The notes beneath the pieces are model-generated. The model saw nothing but the letters and a program-made list of their open reading frames with translations. It was not told the DNA's origin and did no database searches. Shown here in pieces: positions 1 to 7,113 of a stretch of 18,127 bases of DNA. Each line of letters begins with the position of its first letter. Position 1 is the first letter of the stretch. Both the position numbers and the translations under genes were made by a program. Source of the stretch: JAICNG01 sp035765135 (GTDB taxonomy: Bacteria; Gemmatimonadota; Gemmatimonadetes; Gemmatimonadales; Gemmatimonadaceae); NCBI GenBank assembly GCA_035765135.1, contig DASTYE010000195.1, positions 1 to 18,127 on the forward strand. Direction: 5' to 3'.

Positions 1-105
1 AGAATGAGGAACGAAGACGAAGGACTGAGGAAATTGATGGACGCAACCCCCCACGGGAAGCAGTCCACCCGAATTCCCCAGTCCTACGTTCTCGTTCCTC
101 GTTCT
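1..105. repeat. Long imperfect inverted repeat with short-period arms, 3' of the outer-membrane protein gene
   Basis: Two 32-nt arms (1-32 and 74-105) are complementary at 27 of 32 positions around a 41-nt loop. Each arm is itself made of degenerate 6-8 nt repeats: GAACGAG-like units on the left and CTCGTTC-like units on the right. The right arm ends one nucleotide from the minus-strand stop codon at 107-109, so the hairpin would lie directly at the 3' end of that transcript. The left arm touches the window edge and may extend beyond it. A termination or mRNA 3'-end role is inferred from position only. Confidence 0.7.
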
Positions 106-106
106 C

Positions 107-718
107 TCAGAACGCGATCTTCAGCCCCGCGCTGAACCCAAAGTTGTGCGCGATCTCCGGCTGGTAGTCGATCGTGGTCGCTTCCTGCACGTCGAACCGG
201 CCAATGTAGTCCCTCGCCATGAGACGCACGCCCACGGAGCGGGTGAGCCCCAGGTCGGCGCCCGCCCCCACCGTTCCGATGAAGTTCGTCGCATCGGTCG
301 AGAGCCCGATCTTCAGGTTGTGGCGCATCGCACCTGCACCGAGCTGAAGAAACGGAACGAAGGCGCGACCGGGAACCGGCAGCGAGAGCTGGAGCGCGCC
401 GTCGAAGATCCACGCCGAGCTCGAGCCGATGGTGATGCCGTCCAGGAAGGGAACGCCGATATCGATGTCGCCGCTGGCACGAGCGACGTTGCCGACGACC
501 GCCACGTTAGGCGTGAGCGCCACACCCAGCTGTGCGCCAACGAGCCCACCCCCGGCGTTGGAGATCGAGGTGCCGAGCGGGCCCTTCACGAAATCGCCGA
601 AGAGCATGTAGCCCGCGTAGGGTGTGACCTCGATGCGGGTCGCCGGCGCCTGCGCGAGAGCGGCCTGTCCGACGAGGGCAGCCGCCGCGGAAAGCGAAAG
701 AACAATGCGTCGAGCCAT
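107..718 (-). CDS. Outer-membrane beta-barrel protein (OmpA/OprF-like porin fold), function unknown
   Basis: The 203-residue product starts with a signal peptide (MARR, hydrophobic stretch, then ALAQA cleavage region near residue 22). The mature part has alternating hydrophobic strands rich in Gly, Phe and Tyr, for example TPYAGYMLFGDF, LQLGAGAMRHNL and IGTVGAGADLGLT. It ends in aromatic Phe (SAGLKIAF), the usual C-terminal signature recognised by the BAM machinery. I chose ATG 718 over the longer frame to 796 because a GGAGG lies just upstream and the signal peptide then begins at Met. It is probably a small 8-stranded barrel in the outer membrane; no substrate can be named. The gene is divergent from the M6 protease. 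Confidence 0.85.
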   Translation of the reverse strand: MARRIVLSLSAAAALVGQAALAQAPATRIEVTPYAGYMLFGDFVKGPLGTSISNAGGGLVGAQLGVALTPNVAVVGNVARASGDIDIGVPFLDGITIGSSSAWIFDGALQLSLPVPGRAFVPFLQLGAGAMRHNLKIGLSTDATNFIGTVGAGADLGLTRSVGVRLMARDYIGRFDVQEATTIDYQPEIAHNFGFSAGLKIAF

Positions 719-722
719 GGGA

Positions 723-727
723 CCTCC
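723..727 (-). promoter_or_regulatory. Ribosome binding site fixing the start of the outer-membrane protein gene
   Basis: Read on the minus strand, GGAGG lies four nucleotides before the ATG at 718. This supports that start rather than the upstream in-frame ATG at 796. Confidence 0.7.
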
Positions 728-902
728 AGGAGCAGTCGAAAGAGTCACTGATCCGCAAGGCATGGCGGAGGCCGCGGCGTCCGGCTCGCTCGCCAATGGC
801 GCATCCCATTACAGCAGTGAGTGATAGGCGATGGGCTCGCTGACACGCCACAACGGGTCATGTCCCTGGTCACGGACGCGCCGGTGTCCCTCCGCGCGAC
901 CA

Positions 903-926
903 TGTTCCAGTGTTCCACTGTTCCCG
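903..926 (+). repeat. Three tandem 8-nt repeats (TGTTCCNN)
   Basis: Units TGTTCCAG (903-910), TGTTCCAC (911-918) and TGTTCCCG (919-926) follow each other without gaps. No matching inverted arm was seen nearby, unlike the three long hairpins elsewhere in the window. Confidence 0.65.
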
Positions 927-1134
927 ACGTCGCACCTCGCGCGATGACATCTCTGGCGTGTGCCGCGGGCTGTGACATCGATGGACATCGCCACGCAGTC
1001 TGTTGCACGCCAGCAACAGTGCCGCTCGGCAGGCGTCAATACCACTAATCGCAAGCGGCGAGATACCAACATCTTAACGCGTTCGAACGGGCGTCAGGGC
1101 CGGGCTTGGAACGTGCTCGTGGTGCGCGGCCGTC

Positions 1135-2982
1135 ATGGTACCTCGTCCGACGTTTCGTGCGCTCCGACTCCGAATCCAGCTCGGCTGGATCGCGCTCTTC
1201 ATCCTCTGCGGCTCGTTCGTGGGGGCGCGTGCGCAGCAAACGCGCGGGTTGATCACGCACGACCGGCGGGACCTCGCTCTTTCCACCGCCTCCGCCCCGA
1301 CCACAGGCCTCGCCTCGAGACGTCCGCTTCGCGGCACCCTCGGCATGCCGATCATCGCCGGCACCTTCGCCGATGTCACGCCGCAGTTCGACCGCGCGGT
1401 GTACGACGCCGCCTATTTCGGCGACGACGCCGGCGTGGGGCCGTACTCGGTCGCGCGCTACTATCGCGAGGTATCGTTAGGTGCGCTTACCTTCGCCGGC
1501 GCCACGACGTCCTGGATCAGGCTGCCGCGCACGCGCGCCTCGTACGTGGACGGCGATCCGGCGAGCGTCTGGCTGCGCTACGGCGAGTTCGCTCGTGACC
1601 TGCTCCAGCGCGCCGAGGGGATCGTCGACTGGCGGAAGTACGACAACGACGGCGCGGATGGCGTTCCCGATTCGGGCGATGACGACGGCGCCGTCGACAT
1701 CGCGGTTCTCCTCCAGCCGGGATCCGAATACGGTTGTGGCCCCGACAGCCTGCGCGGATTTCGCGAAACAGGCTACCGGCTCAGCCTGCTGCCCGGGTGG
1801 AATGGGCAGCCGTACGTGACGAGCACCATCGGCGCGAGTGGAAAACCGATCGTCATCGATGATTTCGTTGGCGCATCCGCGGTCGCCTGTCAGGGCCAGG
1901 AGATCGTCCCGACTCGCGTCAACATTCCCGTTCACGAGATCGGCCACGTCCTCGGTCTGCCAGATCTCTACGACTACGACGGAAGCTCGTTCGGCGTAGG
2001 AGGGTGGGATGTGATGGGCATCTGGGCCGCCCCGCCCGCGCGTCCCCCCCACTTCGGTGCGTGGGCGCGAGAACGATTGGGCTGGGCCAGCGTTCGGCGC
2101 ATTACGACGTCGGGTACCGTGGAGCTGACCGCCGCCGCGCACGCTGGGGAGATCATCCGTATCGACATCGATGGCGCGCCGGAGCACTTGCTGCTGGAGT
2201 ATCGAGCAGGAGTGGGCGCCGATGCATCCGCGCCGGGGACCGGGCTGGTGATCTGGCGTGTGAACGATGCGGTGCTCGCGACTCGGCAGTGGGGCGTGAA
2301 CGATGATGAGACGCGGCCCGCGGTGCAGGTGGTGCAGGCGGACGGCCGCAACGACCTGGCCGTGCGCGCCAACGTCGGCGATTTCGGCGATCCGTTCCCG
2401 GGATCGTCGTCGGTCTTCGCCATTTCCGACTCGTCGATCCCGTGGCTGCGCACCAGCGAGGGAATCCCAACGGGAATGCGCATCGACGCGATTTCGGCGA
2501 GCGGCGACCGCGTTGCCTTCAACGTCACCTTCAGCAATCCCGCGCCCGTTCTCGCGACAGCGAGCACGATGGTCAGCGCTCCCCTTGGCGAAAGAGGGTT
2601 CGCGCAGCGGCTACAGGCACTTGGCGGCGCACCACCGTATCGGTGGCGCACGGTCGGCGAATTGCCGGCCGGGCTCGTTCTCACCGCCGACGGCGTCGTG
2701 CAAGGCGCTCCGGAGCATCTGGCCGACAGCCGCGTCGCGGTGGAAGTCAGCGACTCGCGGTCCGTCGCGACCGTGAGCGAAATTCACGTGCGTGTCATGA
2801 TGCCCTCGCTCACCGCACAGGAGGCGCTCCGCGGCGTCGCCGAGCCCGCGTCGCTCGACGCGACGCGACAGCGGGCACTCGACCTCGTCGGGAATCGTAA
2901 CGGTCGTCTCGACATCGGCGACGTGGTCCTCTTCCGCCGAATGCTCGAGACACGCGTGACGGACGCGTCCAGCTCGCAATGA
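1135..2982 (+). CDS. Secreted M6-family zinc metalloprotease with Ig-like domain and dockerin-like C-terminal repeat
   Basis: The 615-residue protein has a signal peptide (basic N-terminus, WIALFILCG core, GARAQ cleavage region near residue 34). The zinc site is HEIGHVLGLPD: H267, E268 (general base), H271 and D277 match the HExxHxxGxxD pattern of M6 (immune inhibitor A-like) peptidases, and a Met-turn candidate follows at VMG 293-295. Residues of about 495-560 look like a putative Ig (He_PIG) domain: PPYRW, LPAGLVL, GVVQGAP. Residues 582-604 (GNRNGRLDIGDVV) resemble one dockerin/EF-hand-like calcium repeat with the first Asp replaced. The ATG at 1135 places the signal peptide at the N-terminus. 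The stop overlaps the next start as ATGA, implying coupled translation with the lipoprotein. Confidence 0.92.
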   Translation: MVPRPTFRALRLRIQLGWIALFILCGSFVGARAQQTRGLITHDRRDLALSTASAPTTGLASRRPLRGTLGMPIIAGTFADVTPQFDRAVYDAAYFGDDAGVGPYSVARYYREVSLGALTFAGATTSWIRLPRTRASYVDGDPASVWLRYGEFARDLLQRAEGIVDWRKYDNDGADGVPDSGDDDGAVDIAVLLQPGSEYGCGPDSLRGFRETGYRLSLLPGWNGQPYVTSTIGASGKPIVIDDFVGASAVACQGQEIVPTRVNIPVHEIGHVLGLPDLYDYDGSSFGVGGWDVMGIWAAPPARPPHFGAWARERLGWASVRRITTSGTVELTAAAHAGEIIRIDIDGAPEHLLLEYRAGVGADASAPGTGLVIWRVNDAVLATRQWGVNDDETRPAVQVVQADGRNDLAVRANVGDFGDPFPGSSSVFAISDSSIPWLRTSEGIPTGMRIDAISASGDRVAFNVTFSNPAPVLATASTMVSAPLGERGFAQRLQALGGAPPYRWRTVGELPAGLVLTADGVVQGAPEHLADSRVAVEVSDSRSVATVSEIHVRVMMPSLTAQEALRGVAEPASLDATRQRALDLVGNRNGRLDIGDVVLFRRMLETRVTDASSSQ

Positions 2983-3386
2983 CGCGCCTTCGTGGGCCGC
3001 GGTACTCCGCGCTCGCGCTCGTTGTCCTCGGCATGGCATGCGGTGACGCCAGTACTGCGCCTAACGTCGATGAGTCGATATTCCTGGTCTCGCTCACCGG
3101 CGTCTCCGCCGAGCACGCAGGCGTAGTCGTACATCTGACCGGCGCGGTCACCGACATCGCCCCGGGCGACCCATCGCTCGAGGTGGCGTGGGCACAAGAC
3201 GGGCCCAACGCCGTGACGGTCGTGATCGTCGGCTCGCTCGCCACGACCCGCGAGCTGCTCGTCGTTCGCCGCCGCGGTGGGCTGGAGCCGCTGCGGGCGG
3301 TCGTGCGCGAGCTCGCCCGCGCGGACGGCAGCGTATCGTCATCGTCGCCCGTGTACGCGATCGTTCGCGGGGCGGGGACTTCTTAG
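2979..3386 (+). CDS. Small putative lipoprotein coupled to the M6 protease
   Basis: The 135-residue protein begins with a basic and hydrophobic leader ending LGMAC (C21), a permissible though not ideal lipobox, so it is probably lipid-anchored. The remainder is a beta-rich domain (LVSLTGV, GVVVHLTG, VTVVIVGSL, ELLVVRR) with no cysteines and no catalytic motif I recognise. Its start overlaps the protease stop as ATGA (2979-2982), so the two are very likely made together. Because the partner ends in a dockerin-like repeat, a cohesin-like anchoring or chaperone role is a reasonable hypothesis, but no cohesin match can be shown from sequence alone. Confidence 0.75.
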   Translation: MTRLRGPRYSALALVVLGMACGDASTAPNVDESIFLVSLTGVSAEHAGVVVHLTGAVTDIAPGDPSLEVAWAQDGPNAVTVVIVGSLATTRELLVVRRRGGLEPLRAVVRELARADGSVSSSSPVYAIVRGAGTS

Positions 3387-3440
3387 CGCGACGGCGCAAT
3401 CCGCAGCGCGTATCGTTTGGGCGTCACGTTCGAGACGACA

Positions 3441-3474
3441 AAGGGCCAGCCTCCCGTTAGGGAAGCTGGCCCTT
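3441..3474. terminator. Strong hairpin between converging genes, probable bidirectional terminator
   Basis: A perfect 10-bp stem pairs AAGGGCCAGC (3441-3450) with GCTGGCCCTT (3465-3474). An inner TCCC/GGGA stem closes a GTTA loop. It lies between the plus-strand lipoprotein end (3386) and the minus-strand anti-sigma end (3512). U-tracts are short on both sides, so intrinsic termination is likely but not certain. Confidence 0.75.
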
Positions 3475-3511
3475 CATTCGAATGTCCGCGGCCGCACCAG
3501 GCGGCGCGTGG

Positions 3512-3931
3512 TTACCGCGCGAGCAGCAGCGACGCGAGCAGGACGCCGAGTGCGAGCATCGCGGCGCCGACGGCAACGGCCATCGTCGGCGTGACCGCGA
3601 ACTGGCGGCGCCAGAACGGCGTGATCACGCGCGGGGTCGCCTGCGGCAGCGCCTGCATGATACGATCCTGCACGTAGGCAGGCGTCTTCATGCGGCGGCG
3701 CGAATCGACTTCCGTCTCGATGCGGCGCCAGAAGTCGACATCGCGCGCGGTGTCTCCACGACGCACGGCGGCTTCGGGAAGATCGCCATCCAGCCACGCC
3801 TGCACGGTCTGAGGCGTACGGCGAGTCCCCCGCGGAACTTCACGGTCGGCAAACGGGCGCGAAGGAACGGCGCGCGGACGATCGCGGCCGGGCTCGCTGC
3901 GGCCCTCTCGGGGATTCAGGTCGTCGAGCAT
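3512..3931 (-). CDS. Putative membrane anti-sigma factor partner of the ECF sigma factor
   Basis: The 139-residue protein has a charged, Arg/Pro-rich N-terminal half, a short acidic helix region (VQAWLDGDLPEA, FWRRIETEV), and one C-terminal transmembrane segment (about residues 113-138, MAVAVGAAMLALGVLLASLL). It overlaps the sigma gene stop by one base (TGATG at 3929-3933), the typical sigma/anti-sigma arrangement. The zinc HxxxCxxC motif of ZAS anti-sigma factors is absent, and the product has no cysteines. The assignment rests on gene order and topology, not on a recognised domain. With the membrane helix at the extreme C-terminus, the N-terminal domain is probably cytoplasmic and nothing substantial is exposed outside. 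Confidence 0.65.
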   Translation of the reverse strand: MLDDLNPREGRSEPGRDRPRAVPSRPFADREVPRGTRRTPQTVQAWLDGDLPEAAVRRGDTARDVDFWRRIETEVDSRRRMKTPAYVQDRIMQALPQATPRVITPFWRRQFAVTPTMAVAVGAAMLALGVLLASLLLAR

Positions 3932-4503
3932 CAGGCGTACTTCTCCTCCAGGAGGACTTGGAGAGCCTCACGCGCGCGGTGCACGCGCATCTTCAGCGCC
4001 CCAACGGTGGTTCCCAATAGATCGGCCATCTCTTCGTATGAGCGGCCTTCCACGTGCTTCATCACGAACGCTTCCCGCAGCGACGGCGCCAGTGCCGATA
4101 GCGCACGGTCCAGATCACTACGCAGCTCCGTCCGGTCCAGCTCCTCATCCGGCGTCGCGAACGACGAGGGCTGATCATCCTCCTCGTAGCTCAAATGCGT
4201 TCGCCGAATGTTCTTCAGCCAATCCTTGCAGCCGTTGGCCACGATGCGGAAGATCCAGGCATCGAAGCGACCATGCACCTCTGCGAGGTGTTGATACGCT
4301 TTGATGAAAGACGATTGGAGGATATCCTCCGCTACGTCCGGACTCCCCGTCATACCGAGCGCATGCCGATAGAGAGGATCGCTGTAGCGTCCGATCAGGA
4401 GGGAGAATGCATCCCGATCACCCGCCAGCACGCGCGCGATGACTTCCTGGTCCGCCTGAAGCTGATCGACGGGAGAAACCGGCGTCGCGGCTGTGGTCTT
4501 CAC
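3931..4503 (-). CDS. ECF-type RNA polymerase sigma factor (RpoE-like)
   Basis: The product has sigma region 2 (DAFSLLIGRYSDPLY, then AEDILQSSFIKAYQHL and the DAWIFRIVANGCKDWL core/-10-binding helix). Region 4 follows (LSALAPSLREAFVMKHVEG, then the YEEMADLLGTTVGALKMRVH helix-turn-helix). I take GTG 4503, giving 190 residues, because it puts region 2 at the usual distance from the N-terminus (D29-R30-D31-A32-F33). ATG 4581 is an in-frame alternative adding 26 unconserved residues. Neither start has a good Shine-Dalgarno. A TACACT six bases before the GTG could be a -10 giving a leaderless mRNA. The stop overlaps the putative anti-sigma start. Confidence 0.88.
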   Translation of the reverse strand: MKTTAATPVSPVDQLQADQEVIARVLAGDRDAFSLLIGRYSDPLYRHALGMTGSPDVAEDILQSSFIKAYQHLAEVHGRFDAWIFRIVANGCKDWLKNIRRTHLSYEEDDQPSSFATPDEELDRTELRSDLDRALSALAPSLREAFVMKHVEGRSYEEMADLLGTTVGALKMRVHRAREALQVLLEEKYA

Positions 4504-4624
4504 GTCGCTAGTGTAATCCCTCTCCTGCGCCCCGGAAAGTGCTTTTGCTCCCGGAACTCGGAGTGCAATGGAGGCTGCCATGCCCTACAGACGACCGGCA
4601 TCACGCGGCGTAACAAAACTATCA

Positions 4625-5731
4625 CTAACTGCGCAACCGGGCATAAACGAGCAGTTCCCGAAGCCCATCCGCCCGGTATCGCCGCCGCTCGTGGTCGCTA
4701 TCGGCTCGATACCTTCGGTATGTCTTCCGGAAGCACCGCACCCGGCCATCCATTGATGCGTCGCGCAGCGTTTCCTTCAGCACCTTCTCGGGGAGCAAAC
4801 CCTCCGAGTTGTAGCTGACGAGGACGTGGCGCGCGCCGGTCGCCTCCAGAAGCTCTCGCAATGCATGACGCACACTGCGGGCCGAACACCAGACGCTTCG
4901 CTGCCCGTCGGCCTCCAATAACCCGGTCTTCCCCCGAAGCGCCGGCGCCCCATCGCTCCAGCCGCGGGCAATCAGCTCCGGAACATGGTAATACCCGGGA
5001 TACTGCCGAGCGTTGTAGGGAGGATCCACATAGAGGAGATCGATCGGCCCGAGCGCGCGTGCGATCTCAACGGCGTCAGCCCGGTGCGCCGTCGATCCGC
5101 GGACGCCTTTCACGGGCGGCATCGGCGCGAGCCGCAGCGGGCGCAGCGCGTTCGGCTGCCAGCTTTTGATGTATGCCGCATACACGCCGGCGGTGTTGGC
5201 GACACGATCCGACCCTTCGATCAGCGCCGAGAGCAACAGGTAAAACGCATCGTCCCCAATGAGGCCGGCGCGATGCCACCGGTGCAACGTCGTCCGCACC
5301 GTATCGATTCGTCGAGCGTTTTCCTCCGTGAAATACATCCGCTCGCCCGAGAAGTGTGAGGCAAAGAACCCCGCCTCGGGATCGAGCCAGCGCTCGAGAT
5401 ACTCCGCGACGACGCCGAGTCGCGATCCGTTGCGGGACGCTGCCTGTGCGCGAAAGCGCGGCGATCGCAGCGCCGCTCGCACGTCAGGGTCGCCCGCCCG
5501 CAACTCGGCCATCGATGGCTCACGCTGCGCGACGACGTAGGCGCGCTGAAAGACGTACGAGTAGGTCATGAGATCGCTCGATGCCACGCGCCATCCGCGC
5601 TCTTTCAGCGCACGGCCAACGGCCGACGTGCCGGCGAACGCATCGTGCGCCGTTCCAGCCGGAATCTCCAGGCGCTCGAGCGCGCTGGTAATGAATCCGA
5701 GCAGGCGAGTCTTGTTTCCGATGTAGCGCAA
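4625..5731 (-). CDS. D12-class N6-adenine DNA methyltransferase, solitary
   Basis: The 368-residue protein begins MRYIGNKTRLL, the conserved N-terminal SAM-binding segment of MethyltransfD12 enzymes (Dam and FokI-type). Motif I follows as DAFAGTSAVG (30-39) and catalytic motif IV is DPPYNARQYPGYY (D236-P237-P238-Y239). It should transfer a methyl group from SAM to adenine N6 in a specific site; the recognition sequence cannot be read from the protein. The start is TTG: a TAG lies six codons upstream and no ATG or GTG intervenes, and the conserved RYIG sits right after it. No Shine-Dalgarno is evident, and no restriction endonuclease gene is adjacent. It lies 62 nt downstream of the CoA-transferase gene and ends in TAGTGATAG. 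Confidence 0.9.
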   Translation of the reverse strand: MRYIGNKTRLLGFITSALERLEIPAGTAHDAFAGTSAVGRALKERGWRVASSDLMTYSYVFQRAYVVAQREPSMAELRAGDPDVRAALRSPRFRAQAASRNGSRLGVVAEYLERWLDPEAGFFASHFSGERMYFTEENARRIDTVRTTLHRWHRAGLIGDDAFYLLLSALIEGSDRVANTAGVYAAYIKSWQPNALRPLRLAPMPPVKGVRGSTAHRADAVEIARALGPIDLLYVDPPYNARQYPGYYHVPELIARGWSDGAPALRGKTGLLEADGQRSVWCSARSVRHALRELLEATGARHVLVSYNSEGLLPEKVLKETLRDASMDGRVRCFRKTYRRYRADSDHERRRYRADGLRELLVYARLRS

Positions 5732-5793
5732 GGAGGAATGCGGAAGCTACGACCTGAGACGGGTGCTGCGATCGTGTCGCGGCCCGAGGTCAA

Positions 5794-6906
5794 TCATAAC
5801 GCTCCGGCCTCCGCCTTCCGAATTCTCGTGAACGCGTCCCACCCACTCTCTCGCACGAGCCTGCCGTGTTCATCGAGCTTCGGGGGCGGGAATCGGATCG
5901 AACCGGGGACACTCGGGCCCACTCCGGTGAGCGGCGATGCCTCTTCTTCGCGCAATGCTTCGAGCACCGACTTCACGAGACCGTTCGGCACGCCGGCACC
6001 ATCGAGACGACGCGTCCACACAGCGGCTGACTCCTGGCGCAGGCGCGCTGCCATCGCCTTCACGACGCGATCTCTTTGCGCGAGCCGGCCGGCGTTCGTG
6101 GCCAGCGTCGGGTCGGCCGCGAGCTCCGAGAGCTCGAGCGCGCGCACGCACGCCATCCACTGCGCATCGCTTCCCACAGCAACGACGATCGGGCGGTCGG
6201 CCGCATCGAACAACTGATATGGAACGAGATTCGGATGCGCATTCCCCCAGCGTGACGCATCCTCACCGGTGAGGAGGGCGTTCTGGGCAACGTTGACGAG
6301 CGCCGCCGCCGCGCTGCGCGCGAGCGAGATCGTCAAATGCCGCCCCATCCCACGAATCGCTCGCGCGAGTAGCGCGCCGAGAATCGCGATGGCCGCGTCC
6401 TTTCCCGCGATGACATCGGCGAGCGCCACGCCGGTCTTCATCGGCGGTCCATCGCGGTCGCCGGTGATCGACATCCAGCCCCGCTCCGCCTGCACCACGT
6501 AGTCGTACCCGGGACGCTCGCTGTCCGGATCGAACCCAGTGATCGTGCACCAAATGAGCGATGGATATCGCCCGCGGAGTCGGCGGTGGCCGAGCGATCG
6601 TCGTTCGAGCGTTCCGGACAGGAAGTTCTCGACGACGACATCCGCTTCGCTCACCAGCCGCTCGATGAGCTCCCGGTCGGCCCGGACGTCGAAGCTCGCG
6701 GCGACACTGAGCTTGTTGCGGTTGACGCTGAGGAAGTAGGCGCTCTGGCCTCGTGCATCGAAGGGAGGTCCCCAGCCGCGGGTCTCGTCGCCCCCGTCGG
6801 GGCGTTCGATCTTGATGACGTCGGCTCCGAGGTCGCCGAGCATCATGGTACAGACGGGGCCTGCGAGCACGCGCGTGAGGTCGAGGATGCGTATGCCTTC
6901 TAGCAT
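5794..6906 (-). CDS. CaiB/BaiF family (class III) CoA-transferase
   Basis: The 370-residue protein shows the family N-terminus (GIRILDLTRVLAGPVCTMML, LGADVIKIERPDGGDETR), the middle VVVENFLSGTLER and WCTITGFD segments, and ADVIAGKDAA, whose D164 aligns with the catalytic Asp that forms the acyl anhydride. Length is slightly short of the usual 390-430. Members move CoA between acids (formyl-CoA/oxalate, carnitine, succinate/mesaconate) or racemise 2-methylacyl-CoAs; the substrate here cannot be told. ATG 6906 starts directly at the conserved block. It is first in the minus-strand run and divergent from the phasin-like gene. The N- and C-terminal lobes both appear present. Confidence 0.9.
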   Translation of the reverse strand: MLEGIRILDLTRVLAGPVCTMMLGDLGADVIKIERPDGGDETRGWGPPFDARGQSAYFLSVNRNKLSVAASFDVRADRELIERLVSEADVVVENFLSGTLERRSLGHRRLRGRYPSLIWCTITGFDPDSERPGYDYVVQAERGWMSITGDRDGPPMKTGVALADVIAGKDAAIAILGALLARAIRGMGRHLTISLARSAAAALVNVAQNALLTGEDASRWGNAHPNLVPYQLFDAADRPIVVAVGSDAQWMACVRALELSELAADPTLATNAGRLAQRDRVVKAMAARLRQESAAVWTRRLDGAGVPNGLVKSVLEALREEEASPLTGVGPSVPGSIRFPPPKLDEHGRLVRESGWDAFTRIRKAEAGAL

Positions 6907-6992
6907 TCAAGCCGCATTAGTGTCGCTATTGTGTCGAGATAAGGGCCTACAATGCCGAGGCCGGGCCGGCGCGGACAGCGGCCGTACGCACC

Positions 6993-7020
6993 TTGCATAT
7001 GACCCGAAAAATCATATACT
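6993..7020 (+). promoter_or_regulatory. Candidate sigma-70-type promoter for the phasin-like gene
   Basis: TTGCAT (6993-6998) and TATACT (7015-7020) are separated by 16 bp. The -10 box is close to consensus and stands out in an AT-rich patch (AAAAATCATATACTTA) within otherwise GC-rich DNA. Transcription would start near 7027, leaving a leader of about 87 nt before the ATG at 7114. Confidence 0.5.
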
Positions 7021-7113
7021 TACCGCATCCTCGGGGCCGACCGCGCGCGAAGGTAGCGCCTGACGTCGCTCCGTTCAATGATGGGCCGACGCCCACAGTC
7101 GAGAGCGCGCTAA

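Larger units (their letters stand above)
719..1134. other. Divergent intergenic region (416 nt), no gene seen
   Basis: This region separates the minus-strand barrel gene and the plus-strand M6 protease gene, so promoters for both should lie here; I could not fix convincing -35/-10 pairs. Visible structure includes three consecutive 8-nt repeats at 903-926 (TGTTCCAG, TGTTCCAC, TGTTCCCG) and a 7-bp inverted repeat, CTGTTGC/GCAACAG, at 1000-1006 and 1013-1019 with a 6-nt spacer, which could be an operator or a small hairpin. ORFs crossing the region look like GC-rich shadows. Confidence 0.5.

Noticed and set aside
1..105. Insertion-sequence terminal inverted repeats
   Set aside because: The arms are 41 nt apart with no transposase between them and no target duplication visible. 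The same layout recurs at other gene ends with different sequence.
1000..1019. CTGTTGC/GCAACAG inverted repeat as a defined operator
   Set aside because: It could be a regulator site, but one short palindrome with no positioned promoter or known cognate regulator is too little for a separate call.
960..1598. 212-codon plus-strand frame overlapping the start of the M6 protease
   Set aside because: Arg/His-rich shadow in the wrong frame relative to the protease; no domain or ribosome site.
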